From Aminobacter sp. HY435 (GTDB lineage: Bacteria > Pseudomonadota > Alphaproteobacteria > Rhizobiales > Rhizobiaceae): a stretch of DNA of 64,000 bases. This document shows positions 53,678 through 61,692 of the stretch, piece after piece. A program made the translations under genes and the position numbers. Where the stretch lies: the NCBI RefSeq assembly GCF_027568395.1, contig NZ_JANKZL010000001.1, forward strand, positions 1 through 64,000, written 5' to 3'. The first letter of the stretch is position 1. Each line of letters starts with the position of its first letter. A model generated the notes under the pieces. That model was not told the origin of the DNA. It did no database searches and saw nothing but the letters and a program-made list of their open reading frames with translations.

Positions 53678-55611
53678 GGCGCGACTTTCGCCTTGGCCGG
53701 GGTTGCGCCTTGCGCCTTGCGCTCGGCCCGGTTCGCCAGGAATTCCTCCAGCGTGCCGATGATGCCCTTGCGCAGGAAGAGCACGCACAGGACGAAGATC
53801 ACGCCCTGGATCACCACCACCCAGGCCCCGAAGGTCGCCAGCTCACGCTGCAGCGTCACCAGGACTGCGGCGCCGACCACCGGTCCCAGCAAGGTGCCAA
53901 CGCCGCCTATGAGGGTCATCAGCAGCACATCCGCCGAGGTCATGAAGAACACGTCGGCGAGCGAGGCGAGCTGGAAGATGATCGCCTTCAACGCACCCGC
54001 GACGCCTGCCAGCATCGCCGACAGCATGAAGGCGATCAGCTTGAAGCGGTCGGTGGAGTAGCCGAGCGAGATGGCGCGCGGCTCGTTCTCGCGGATCGAC
54101 TTCAGCGTCTGGCCGAAAGGCGAATGGATGATCCGGTAGACGAAGGCGAACCCCGCCAGGAACACAGCCAGCGTGACGTAATACATGTTGAACGTATTGG
54201 AGAGGTCGATCGCGCCGAACAGCGTGCCACGCGGCACCGACTGGATACCGTCTTCGCCATGCGTCCACGGCGCCTGCACAGCGTAGAAATAGATGATCTG
54301 CGCCAGCGCCAGGGTGATCATGGCGAAATACAGGCCTTGCCGGCGGATCGCCAGCCAGCCGAACAGCGTGCCGACCGCCGTTGCCGTTGCGACGCCCATC
54401 AGGATGCAGATCTCGGTCGGCAGCCCCCAGGCGGCGGCCGCATGCGCCGTGACATAGGCCGACGAGCCATAGAATGCGGCATGACCGAAGGCGAGCAGGC
54501 CGACATAGCCGAAGATCAGATTGTAGGCCAAGGCAAACAGCGCCAGCACCAGGATCTTCATCGCCATGATGGGATAGACGACGAACGGCATCGCGAGACC
54601 GCCAACGGTGAAGATCGCGAGCCACAGGCGTCCGTTTTCAAGGAAGCTGCCCGAGCGGCCCGACGAGACGTCGGCAACGGAGTGGCTGGTGGTTTCCTTG
54701 CCGAACAGACCGGCGGGCCGGAAGATCAGAACCAGCGCCATGATGATGAAGATCACCGTTGCCGAGGCCTGCGGATAAAACACCTTGGTCAGGCCCTCGA
54801 TCACGCCCAGCATCAGGCCGGAAACGATGGCACCGAAGATCGAGCCCATGCCGCCGATGACCACCACGGCGAAGATGGTGATGATGATACCTTGGCCCAT
54901 CTGCGGGCTGACCTGGTAGATCGGCGCCGCCATCACGCCGGCGAAGCCGGCAAGCCCGACGCCAAAGGCATAGGTCAGCATGAGCAGCCGAGGCACGTTG
55001 ATGCCGAAGGCGCGGACCAGGTCCGGATTTTCGGTAGCCGCGCGCAGGTAGGAGCCCAGCTTGGTGCGCTCGACCGTGTACCAGGTGCCGAAGCAGACGA
55101 TGATTGCGGCAACGATGACCCATGCGCGGTAGATCGGCAGGAACATGAAGCCGAGATTGATGCCGCCCTTCAACGAGTCCGGAACGCCGTACATCTGGCC
55201 GGCCGCGCCGTAATAGACGTTGAAGGCGCCCTCGATCGCCATGGCGAGGCCGACGGTCAGCAGCAGACCATAGGCATGGTCGAGGTCGTAGACGCGGCGG
55301 ATGAAGATGCGCTCCATCAGCGCGCCGATGACGGCGACGACCAGAGGCACGATGACCAGCGCCCACCAGTAGCCGATGGATGGCAGGCCGAGGCCGGGGA
55401 ACAGTTCGGGCAGGCGCAGCAGATACCACGCGCCGAACGCCCCCAGCATGTACTGCGCGCCATGGACGAAGTTGCCGATGCGCAGCATGCCGAAGATGAT
55501 CGCCACGCCAAGGCTCATCATGGCGTAGAACGAGCCGTTGATGAGGCCAACGAGCAACTGGCCGAAAAGTAGTGCAGGCGGAACGCCAATCAGGTCCATC
55601 ATGGCCATCAC
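53674..55611 (-). CDS. Fused LivH-LivM-type ABC permease
   Basis: 645-aa membrane protein combining both permease subunits of a LIV-type importer in one chain. Residues 1 to about 300 match LivH (LLVGLINGSFYAMMSLGVAI). A hydrophilic linker of about 25 residues (KETTSHSVADVSSGRSGS) follows, and the remainder matches LivM (LIFGYVGLLAFGHAAFYG, SPFGQTLKSIRENEPRAISLG). Each half has about eight hydrophobic spans. It overlaps LivF upstream and an SDR-like gene downstream by 4 bp each. Co-location with SDRs and the steroid-type operator suggests import of an acidic alicyclic compound in preference to amino acids. Confidence 0.92.
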   Translation of the reverse strand: MMAMMDLIGVPPALLFGQLLVGLINGSFYAMMSLGVAIIFGMLRIGNFVHGAQYMLGAFGAWYLLRLPELFPGLGLPSIGYWWALVIVPLVVAVIGALMERIFIRRVYDLDHAYGLLLTVGLAMAIEGAFNVYYGAAGQMYGVPDSLKGGINLGFMFLPIYRAWVIVAAIIVCFGTWYTVERTKLGSYLRAATENPDLVRAFGINVPRLLMLTYAFGVGLAGFAGVMAAPIYQVSPQMGQGIIITIFAVVVIGGMGSIFGAIVSGLMLGVIEGLTKVFYPQASATVIFIIMALVLIFRPAGLFGKETTSHSVADVSSGRSGSFLENGRLWLAIFTVGGLAMPFVVYPIMAMKILVLALFALAYNLIFGYVGLLAFGHAAFYGSSAYVTAHAAAAWGLPTEICILMGVATATAVGTLFGWLAIRRQGLYFAMITLALAQIIYFYAVQAPWTHGEDGIQSVPRGTLFGAIDLSNTFNMYYVTLAVFLAGFAFVYRIIHSPFGQTLKSIRENEPRAISLGYSTDRFKLIAFMLSAMLAGVAGALKAIIFQLASLADVFFMTSADVLLMTLIGGVGTLLGPVVGAAVLVTLQRELATFGAWVVVIQGVIFVLCVLFLRKGIIGTLEEFLANRAERKAQGATPAKAKVAP

Positions 55612-56324
55612 ACCCCGAGGTAAGCTTGGATCTTGGCTTCGTTTCCGGCGAGCTCGTCGCGTTTGAAGCGCTCGACGACCTTGCCGTGGTCGACGACGAA
55701 ATGCCGGTCGGCGAGTTTCGACGCAAAACGGAAGTTCTGCTCGACCAGAAGGATGGTGAAGCCCCTCGCCTTCAGCTTTTCGAGCACAACGGCGATCTGC
55801 TTGACGATGACCGGGGCAAGGCCCTCGGTCGGCTCGTCGAAGATCAGTAGCTTGGCGCCGGTGCGCAGGATGCGGCCGATGGCCAGCATCTGCTGTTCGC
55901 CGCCCGACAGCTTGGTGCCCGGGCTCGACCAGCGCGCCTTGAGATTCGGAAACAGCTCGAGAATTTCGTCGACGCTCATGCCGCCCGGAGCGATGACCGG
56001 TGGCAGTTCGAGGTTTTCGGCCACAGACAGGCTGGAGAAGATGCCGCGCTCTTCGGGGCAGTAGGCGATGCCGCGGCGCGCAACGATTTCGGGCGCCTTC
56101 TGGGTCAGGTTTTCGCCTCGGTAGCTGATCGCGCCGGTCTTCTTGCGCACCAGCCCCATGATGCAGCGCAGGGCGGTCGTCTTGCCCGCGCCGTTGCGGC
56201 CAAGCAGGGTGACGAGCTCGCCCTCGCGGATGTCGAAGTTCATGCCGTGCAGCGCTTTGCTTTCACCGTACCAGGCATGCAGGTCGGCGATTTCGAGAAC
56301 CGTCTTGTTGTTGTTTTCAGTCAT
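55608..56324 (-). CDS. LIV-type ABC transporter ATP-binding protein (LivF-like)
   Basis: 238-aa ATPase. Walker A is LLGRNGAGKTT, the signature LSGGEQQMLAIGR and Walker B LLIFDEPTEGLAP, followed by VEQNFRFA, all typical of LivF. The ATG at 56324 overlaps the end of the LivG-like gene by 8 bp; an upstream in-frame ATG at 56351 would add nine residues inside that gene. It pairs with LivG on the fused permease. Confidence 0.93.
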   Translation of the reverse strand: MTENNNKTVLEIADLHAWYGESKALHGMNFDIREGELVTLLGRNGAGKTTALRCIMGLVRKKTGAISYRGENLTQKAPEIVARRGIAYCPEERGIFSSLSVAENLELPPVIAPGGMSVDEILELFPNLKARWSSPGTKLSGGEQQMLAIGRILRTGAKLLIFDEPTEGLAPVIVKQIAVVLEKLKARGFTILLVEQNFRFASKLADRHFVVDHGKVVERFKRDELAGNEAKIQAYLGV

Positions 56325-57084
56325 CTGCGCCACCGATGTAGGCCTCGACAACGCGCGGATCGCGCGACACGGTCTCGTAGTTGCCCTCGGCCAGCACGCG
56401 GCCTTGCGCCAGCACCGTGATGGTGTCGGAAAGGGCTGCGACGACCGACAGGTTGTGCTCGACCATCAGGATGGTGCGTTCGGCCGATACCTTGCGGATC
56501 AGTTCTGCGATGCGGTCGACATCCTCGTGGCCCATGCCGGAGGTCGGCTCGTCGAGCAGCAGCATCTCGGGATCGAGCGCCAGCGTTGTTGCGATCTCCA
56601 GCGCCCGCTTGCGCCCGTAAGGCAGGTTCACGGCAACATGGTTGCGATAGGAAAGCATTCCGACAGCGTCAAGCAACTCGTCGATGCGGTCGTTGAGTAC
56701 GCCGAGCGTGCGCTCGCTCTGCCAGAAGCGGTAGGACGTACCTGTCGGTCGCTGCAGCGCCATGCGCACGTTCTCGCGCACGCTCATGCGCGGGAACACG
56801 GCCGAGATCTGGAACGAGCGGACGAGTCCCTTGCGCGCCACCTCTTCCGGCTTCAGCGCGGTAATGTCCTCGCCGTTGTAGCGAATGGTGCCTTCGCTCG
56901 GCGCCAGGAACTTGGTGATGAGGTTGAAGGTCGTCGTCTTGCCGGCACCGTTCGGACCGATCAGGGCGTGGATGGTATTGCGACGGACCTTGAGGTCGAC
57001 GTCCTTCACGGCGGCGAAGCCGTAGAAATACCGGCTCAGCCCAGACGCCTCGATGATGTAGTCGTCCGAAGTGCCTTGTCGCAC
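56317..57084 (-). CDS. LIV-type ABC transporter ATP-binding protein (LivG-like)
   Basis: 255-aa ATPase. Walker A is IGPNGAGKTTTFNLI, the LivG-type middle insertion includes GLVRSFQISAVFPRMSV, the signature region is KRALEIATTLA (degenerate LSGGQ, as in LivG), Walker B LLLDEPTSGM, and MVEHNLSVV follows. It is located between the DUF1330 gene (50-bp gap) and livF. Confidence 0.93.
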   Translation of the reverse strand: MRQGTSDDYIIEASGLSRYFYGFAAVKDVDLKVRRNTIHALIGPNGAGKTTTFNLITKFLAPSEGTIRYNGEDITALKPEEVARKGLVRSFQISAVFPRMSVRENVRMALQRPTGTSYRFWQSERTLGVLNDRIDELLDAVGMLSYRNHVAVNLPYGRKRALEIATTLALDPEMLLLDEPTSGMGHEDVDRIAELIRKVSAERTILMVEHNLSVVAALSDTITVLAQGRVLAEGNYETVSRDPRVVEAYIGGADD

Positions 57085-57134
57085 CTTGTCCTCCCGAATG
57101 CTTTGAATGATGCGGCGATGCCGACTCGTCGGCC

Positions 57135-57419
57135 CTAGACGTCGACGAGTATGCCTCTGGCGCGAGATGCGACCTGCCTGAGCGCGACGACCTTCTGATA
57201 ATCGTCCGAGCGGTAGAAGCGGCGCGCGTCCTCGGCGCTCGTAAATTCCACCACCGAGATCGAGGCCGGCTGCCAGTCGCCTTCCAGGCTTTCGATACGG
57301 TCGCTCGACAGGACGAAACGTCCGCCCCCGCCAGCCAGGATCGGGCCCGCCACCTCGCGGTAGTGATCGTAGGCCGCCTGATCGGTGACCTCGATTTCAA
57401 AGATCAGATAGCCAGGCAA
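57135..57419 (-). CDS. DUF1330-domain protein
   Basis: 94-aa ferredoxin-like-fold protein of the DUF1330 family. The TTG start at 57419 opens LPGYLIFEIEVTDQAAYDHY with GGGAG 7 bases upstream and gives normal family length; the longer frame runs into the binding-protein stop. SISVVEFTSAEDARRFYRSDDY is the family core. Its function is unknown, and it is unusual inside a LIV-transporter operon, between the binding-protein and ATPase genes. Confidence 0.82.
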   Translation of the reverse strand: MPGYLIFEIEVTDQAAYDHYREVAGPILAGGGGRFVLSSDRIESLEGDWQPASISVVEFTSAEDARRFYRSDDYQKVVALRQVASRARGILVDV

Positions 57420-57471
57420 GGTTCGCTCCCGAATATTGCCGGGCCGCCAGACGACGGCCCGGCAACTCAAC

Positions 57472-58671
57472 TCAGCTCTTGGACAGCTTGCAGGCGCTCT
57501 TGTCGATCGAGCGGAATGCCTGGTCAGCCGGAACGGTGGTCACGACCTTGAACACGTCCTGGGCATCGGGAGCTTCGCCCGGCGCACGGACCTCCAGCAG
57601 CTGCATGTCATGCGCCAGACGGCCATTCGGCAGCAGCGTGGCGTTCTTTGCGAACAGGTCGTTGATCTTGCCTTCGCGCAACTTGGCAAGCACCGCGGTC
57701 GGCTCGTCGGTACCCGCGGCCTTGACAGCGTTCAGGTAATTGGTGGCCGCCGAATAGGCACCGGCTGCGACCCAGCCCGGCGCATTGCCGGTCTTCTTCT
57801 GCATCTCTTCCTTGAAGCGCTTGGATGCGTCGTCGGTGTTCCAGTACCAGGCGGCTGCGAACTGGATGCCCTTAAGCGCTTCGAGGCCGATGGCGCGCGC
57901 ATCCGACTGGTGCAGCACGGTCACAGCGACGCGCATGCCCTGGTCGATCAGGCCGAACTCCTGCACCTGCTTCAGCGTGTTGATCAGCTCGGGGCCGTTG
58001 ACGGTCAGCGCCAGCACCTTGGCGCCGGAAGCCTGGGCCTGCAGGATGTAGGACGAGAAGTCAGTCGAGCCGAGCGGCGCACGAACGGCGCCCAGGATCT
58101 TGCCACCCTCCTCCTCGACGGCGGCCTTCACGCTGGCTTCCATCACCTTGCCGGCTTCGTAGTCGGGCGACAGGATGAACCAGGTCTCGCCGCCGGCCTG
58201 AAGCTGGGCGCTGACGGAGGAGCGCACCTGCGAATAGGCATCATAGGCCCAGGCCATGCCGTAGCCGTTGCAATCGGCTTCCGTCATCTTGTCGGTCATC
58301 GGCGACACGAAGAAGCCGAGCTTCTTCTGCTCGCCGAGCAGCGTGTTGACGCTGAGCGCGATGGCCGAGTTGGCGACGTCGAACAGCGCGTCGACATTGT
58401 CACGCTCCAGCCACTCGCGGGCGATCGACAGCGCCACTTCCGGCTTGTTCTGATGGTCGGCTGAAACAATCTCGATCGGCTTGCCGAGCACTTCGCCGCC
58501 GAAATCCGAAATGGCGAGCTTGACGGCCTCGGTCACTTCAGTGCCGCCAAGGGCCGAGAAGGACGAGCTCTGGTCATTGAGCACGCCAAGCTTGACGCTC
58601 GGCGCGTCCTGAGCCGCAGCGGTCAGCGCGGTCGACAGCAGCAAGGCTGCCGCGAAGATGGATTTCCTCAT
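57472..58671 (-). CDS. LIV-type ABC substrate-binding protein
   Basis: 399-aa periplasmic binding protein of the Peripla_BP_6 type. The signal peptide MRKSIFAAALLLSTALTAAA is followed by a mature start near QDAPSVKLGVLNDQSSSFS. It is clearly diverged from the two close paralogues at 22019 and 61693, and resembles binding proteins for aromatic or other non-amino-acid ligands. It is the first gene of the complete LIV importer operon, with operator S10 123 bp upstream. The single Cys pair (DCNGYG and SACKLSK) could form a disulphide. Confidence 0.92.
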   Translation of the reverse strand: MRKSIFAAALLLSTALTAAAQDAPSVKLGVLNDQSSSFSALGGTEVTEAVKLAISDFGGEVLGKPIEIVSADHQNKPEVALSIAREWLERDNVDALFDVANSAIALSVNTLLGEQKKLGFFVSPMTDKMTEADCNGYGMAWAYDAYSQVRSSVSAQLQAGGETWFILSPDYEAGKVMEASVKAAVEEEGGKILGAVRAPLGSTDFSSYILQAQASGAKVLALTVNGPELINTLKQVQEFGLIDQGMRVAVTVLHQSDARAIGLEALKGIQFAAAWYWNTDDASKRFKEEMQKKTGNAPGWVAAGAYSAATNYLNAVKAAGTDEPTAVLAKLREGKINDLFAKNATLLPNGRLAHDMQLLEVRAPGEAPDAQDVFKVVTTVPADQAFRSIDKSACKLSKS

Positions 58672-58794
58672 GTGTATCCTCCCGAAACGGATGCTTGGGT
58701 GCGCGCAAACCTCCTTGCGCGCGCCAGAACGGCGCTTCCAGAAAATTGGCGCGCGGGCTCTTCCGGTGAACTCACAAGATCACCCACCTGGAGG

Positions 58795-58814
58795 CATCGT
58801 CCATGCGGACTAGC
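58795..58814 (-). promoter_or_regulatory. Regulon operator S10, upstream of the LIV importer operon
   Basis: CATCGTCCATGCGGACTAGC on the plus strand with a perfect GTCC-N4-GGAC core, 123 bp before the binding-protein start and 93 bp before the divergent GMC start. In gene orientation it serves the minus strand, but it may affect both. Confidence 0.7.
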
Positions 58815-58907
58815 GCACGTTCGTTGTCGCGCTAACGGCTGCCCGCCAAAGGCGGGCTAATTCGTTTGTAGGATGCCGGTGCAAGGCTGCCGGGCCGAGA
58901 TCGTGTC

Positions 58908-60512
58908 ATGAGCGAATTCGATACCATCATCGTCGGGGCCGGCTCCGCCGGTTGTGTTCTGGCCGCACGGCTGAGCGAGGATCCCGCGCACCGGGTTCTG
59001 CTGCTCGAGGCCGGGCCTTCCGACCTGCATCCTCTGGTGCGCATGCCGCGTGGCTGGGTGAAACTTACCAAGAGCGCCAACCGGTCCTGGAACTTCCCGG
59101 TGGAGCATGCGTCGGGGCGCCCAAGGGGTGAAACCTGGGCGCGCGGCCGCGGCCTGGGCGGATCGAGCTCGATCAACGGCATGCTTTATTGCCGGGGCGC
59201 GCCCGAGGACTACGACGGCTGGCGTCAATTCGGCGTCAACGGCTGGGACTGGTCGGACATGGCGCCCGTTTTCCACAGGATGGAAAACCGTCAGCTCGGC
59301 GGAAACGACCTGCGCGGCGGCCGCGGCCCGCTGCAAGTCAGCATGCGTCCCCTCGCCAATCCGCTCGGCCAGGCGATTCTCGACGCCGGCGTGTCCTACG
59401 GCCTGCGCACGCTTGATGACCTGAACGGTCCGTCCAGGGAGGGCATCGGCACCTATGAGCATACTGTCGGCCACGACGGCCGACGCATGAGTGCGGCGCG
59501 GGCGTTCCTGCACCCTGCTCTTTCGCGCAATAACCTGACCGTCATGACCACTGCCCAGGCGACGCGGATCGTCTTCGAAGGGCGGCGCGCCGTGGGCGTC
59601 GAGTTTCTCAAGAGCGGTCACAGGCGGATTGCCCGCGCCAGGTCGGACGTGATCGTCGCCTGCGGCGCGATCCAGTCGCCGCAATTGTTGCAAGTGTCGG
59701 GCGTTGGCCCGGCCGACGTGCTGGCAGCAGCCGGGGTGGACAAGGTGGCGGTGGTGCCGGGCGTGGGCAGGAATTTCGCCGAGCACCTGGTTGTCGCGCT
59801 GCCATACCGGCTGGCAGGATTGGAAGGTCACAACCCTCGGCTTCGAGGCCTGCGCTTGATCGGCGAGGTTCTCCGCTACTATCTCTGCGGCAGCGGGCTG
59901 ATGAGCTTCGGCGCTTCCGAAATGGGCGGCTTCGTCCGCTCGTCGCCGCAAGTCGCCTACCCCGATATCCAGCTGTCGCTGTCGCCCTACACCTTCGCGC
60001 GGGGGCTTTTGCAGGGAAAATTGCAGCTCGAGGACAAGCCGGGCCTGACCATCATCGGCTACGCGTTGCGGCCGGAGAGCCGTGGCGAGATCGCCATCCG
60101 CACTTCGGACATGCGCGACCTGCCGCGGATCAGGCCGAACTGGCTGGCGACCGAAGCCGACGCCCGCGTGGCCGTTTCGATGATGCGCATCATGCGCGAG
60201 CTTGTTGCCCAGCCCGCCCTTCGCCCCTATGTCAAGGAGGAGATCTGGCCCGGCGCAGGCGTTCAGTCCGACGCCGCATTGCTGGATGCCTTCCGCGGAA
60301 CGTTCGTTTCCGGCCTGCACGCAACGGGCACCTGCCGGATGGGCACGGATGCCGGCGCCGTGGTCGACGAAAGGCTGCGCGTCCATGGGGTCGAAGGCCT
60401 GCGTGTCGTCGATGCCTCGGCGATTCCCGCGCCCATTTCCGGCAACACCAACGGCCCCGTCATGGCGCTGGCCTGGCGTGCGGCCGACCGTATTCTTGAA
60501 GACCGGCGCTGA
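58908..60512 (+). CDS. GMC-family FAD oxidoreductase
   Basis: 534-aa choline-dehydrogenase-like flavoprotein, MSEFDTIIVGAGSAGCVLAA, with GLGGSSSINGML near residue 85 and the C-terminal active-site residues in HATGTCRMG and NTNGP. It would oxidise an alcohol of the imported compound. It is divergent from the LIV importer and shares the S10 region. A short GC hairpin (58841-58857) lies in its leader. It is related to, but distinct from, the two GMC proteins in the LacI cluster. Confidence 0.9.
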   Translation: MSEFDTIIVGAGSAGCVLAARLSEDPAHRVLLLEAGPSDLHPLVRMPRGWVKLTKSANRSWNFPVEHASGRPRGETWARGRGLGGSSSINGMLYCRGAPEDYDGWRQFGVNGWDWSDMAPVFHRMENRQLGGNDLRGGRGPLQVSMRPLANPLGQAILDAGVSYGLRTLDDLNGPSREGIGTYEHTVGHDGRRMSAARAFLHPALSRNNLTVMTTAQATRIVFEGRRAVGVEFLKSGHRRIARARSDVIVACGAIQSPQLLQVSGVGPADVLAAAGVDKVAVVPGVGRNFAEHLVVALPYRLAGLEGHNPRLRGLRLIGEVLRYYLCGSGLMSFGASEMGGFVRSSPQVAYPDIQLSLSPYTFARGLLQGKLQLEDKPGLTIIGYALRPESRGEIAIRTSDMRDLPRIRPNWLATEADARVAVSMMRIMRELVAQPALRPYVKEEIWPGAGVQSDAALLDAFRGTFVSGLHATGTCRMGTDAGAVVDERLRVHGVEGLRVVDASAIPAPISGNTNGPVMALAWRAADRILEDRR

Positions 60513-60514
60513 GT

Positions 60515-60607
60515 TCAGAAGCCGAAGTATTCGCACGGGCGCGCCTCAAGTGCGATGATTTCCGACATCGCTTCGGCGCGTGACCAGCGCATTTCCAGCG
60601 TTTTCAT
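60515..60607 (-). CDS. Possible 30-residue peptide coupled to the esterase
   Basis: An ATG at 60607 overlaps the esterase stop (ATGA) and opens MKTLEMRWSRAEAMSEIIAL, ending CEYFGF at 60515, just after the convergent GMC gene. The coupling is typical of real operon members, but there is no known homologue and the length is marginal. Confidence 0.35.
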   Translation of the reverse strand: MKTLEMRWSRAEAMSEIIALEARPCEYFGF

Positions 60608-61551
60608 GCAGAAGCCTCAAAGGAGCGCCGCAGCCTGTCGCCGCCGAACCCGATCGCCTGGCTCGCCTTGCCGATCAACCCGACCATGCTGGCAAAGCCG
60701 TGCGAAACACCATCGTAGCGCCTTGCCTCAACATCCACGCCGGCTTCGGCCAGTGCTGCGCACAAGGCCTCGACCTCGCTGCGAAGCGGGTCGTATTCGG
60801 CAATGGCGACCGTTGTTTGCGGCAGGCCCGCCAACCCCGCCGAGCGCATCAGCGCCACACGCGGGTCGGCCAGATCAGCCGTCTCGCCAATGTACTGGCG
60901 CCAGTACCAGCGCATCATCTCGGCGCTGAGAAACGGCGTCAGCGGATAGGTCTCATAGCTGGGCCCTGAGCCGGACGGGTCGGCTGCTGGGTAAAACAAC
61001 AACAGATGGAGGAGCACGTGGCGTATTTCGGGCGACGCATGCATCGCTGCCGCGGCCGCCAGATTGCCGCCGGCGCTGTCGCCCGAGATCGCCAGGCGCT
61101 CTGCGTCGCAGCCCAGCGACTCTGCATTTTCTGCTGCCCATTCAAGTGCTGCCAGCCCATCTTCGAAGGCCGCCGGGAATTTGTGTTCCGGCGCCAGCCG
61201 GTAGTCGACCGACAGCACCGCGCAATCGCCCGCCTTGGCCAGTGCCCGGCAGAAATTGTCGTGCGTGTCGAGCGAGCACAGAACGAAACCGCCTCCATGC
61301 AGGAAAACCAGCAACGGCAGCCGCTCCCCATGACGAGGCTTGTAGAGTCGCGCCGGCAGCGCGGTGGCTCCGCCGACAATCTTGATGTCTTCGACCGAGG
61401 CCATCTCTGTGCGTTCGGTCGGCCAGCCGGCGGCATTCACGGCAGCGCGCAAGGCCGGGATATCGATATTGCGGAGGTCGAACTGGGGGCGTTTGGCGAT
61501 GATCTCCGCCATGGCCGCCATGTCCGCATCCAGCATCATCGTCTCGACCAT
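60604..61551 (-). CDS. Alpha/beta hydrolase, hormone-sensitive-lipase family esterase
   Basis: 315-aa esterase. The oxyanion motif is HGGGF, the nucleophile Ser lies in GDSAGGN, the acid in EYDPLRSE and the His in DGVSHGF. HSL-family enzymes hydrolyse short-chain esters or lactones. The start MVETMMLDADMA at 61551 fits family N-termini. It is second in the unit headed by the LIV-type binding protein (141-bp gap with a terminator-like hairpin). It could release a steroid ester or open a lactone. A weak operator-like sequence (61607-61626) precedes it. Confidence 0.9.
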   Translation of the reverse strand: MVETMMLDADMAAMAEIIAKRPQFDLRNIDIPALRAAVNAAGWPTERTEMASVEDIKIVGGATALPARLYKPRHGERLPLLVFLHGGGFVLCSLDTHDNFCRALAKAGDCAVLSVDYRLAPEHKFPAAFEDGLAALEWAAENAESLGCDAERLAISGDSAGGNLAAAAAMHASPEIRHVLLHLLLFYPAADPSGSGPSYETYPLTPFLSAEMMRWYWRQYIGETADLADPRVALMRSAGLAGLPQTTVAIAEYDPLRSEVEALCAALAEAGVDVEARRYDGVSHGFASMVGLIGKASQAIGFGGDRLRRSFEASA

Positions 61552-61606
61552 CGGCGCCTCCCTTGCCAGCCCAGGCGAAAAGAGTGCCGTCGCCCCGGTC
61601 GGCGCG

Positions 61607-61626
61607 CATCGTTCGATCGGGTGAGA
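61607..61626 (-). promoter_or_regulatory. Degenerate operator-like sequence upstream of the esterase
   Basis: CATCGTTCGATCGGGTGAGA, 55 bp before the esterase start, keeps the CATCGT half in the expected orientation but not the second half. It is listed as a weak candidate only. Confidence 0.3.
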
Positions 61627-61638
61627 CCTGGCAACGAA

Positions 61639-61667
61639 AGGGCGCCGCCGGAAACCGGCGACGCCCT
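61639..61667 (-). terminator. Hairpin after the LIV-type binding protein gene
   Basis: AGGGCGCCGCCGG (61639-61651) pairs with CCGGCGACGCCCT (61655-61667) around AAA with one mismatch. In the minus direction it is followed by TTTCGTT. It should terminate most transcription from the binding-protein gene. Confidence 0.65.
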
Positions 61668-61692
61668 CAGGCACGTTATGCGCCGGCGCTGC

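Noticed and set aside
58841-58857. Terminator in the leader of the plus-strand GMC gene
   Set aside because: GCCCGCC-AAA-GGCGGGC forms a 7-bp hairpin, but it is followed by TAATTCG and precedes the gene; no terminator role is supported.
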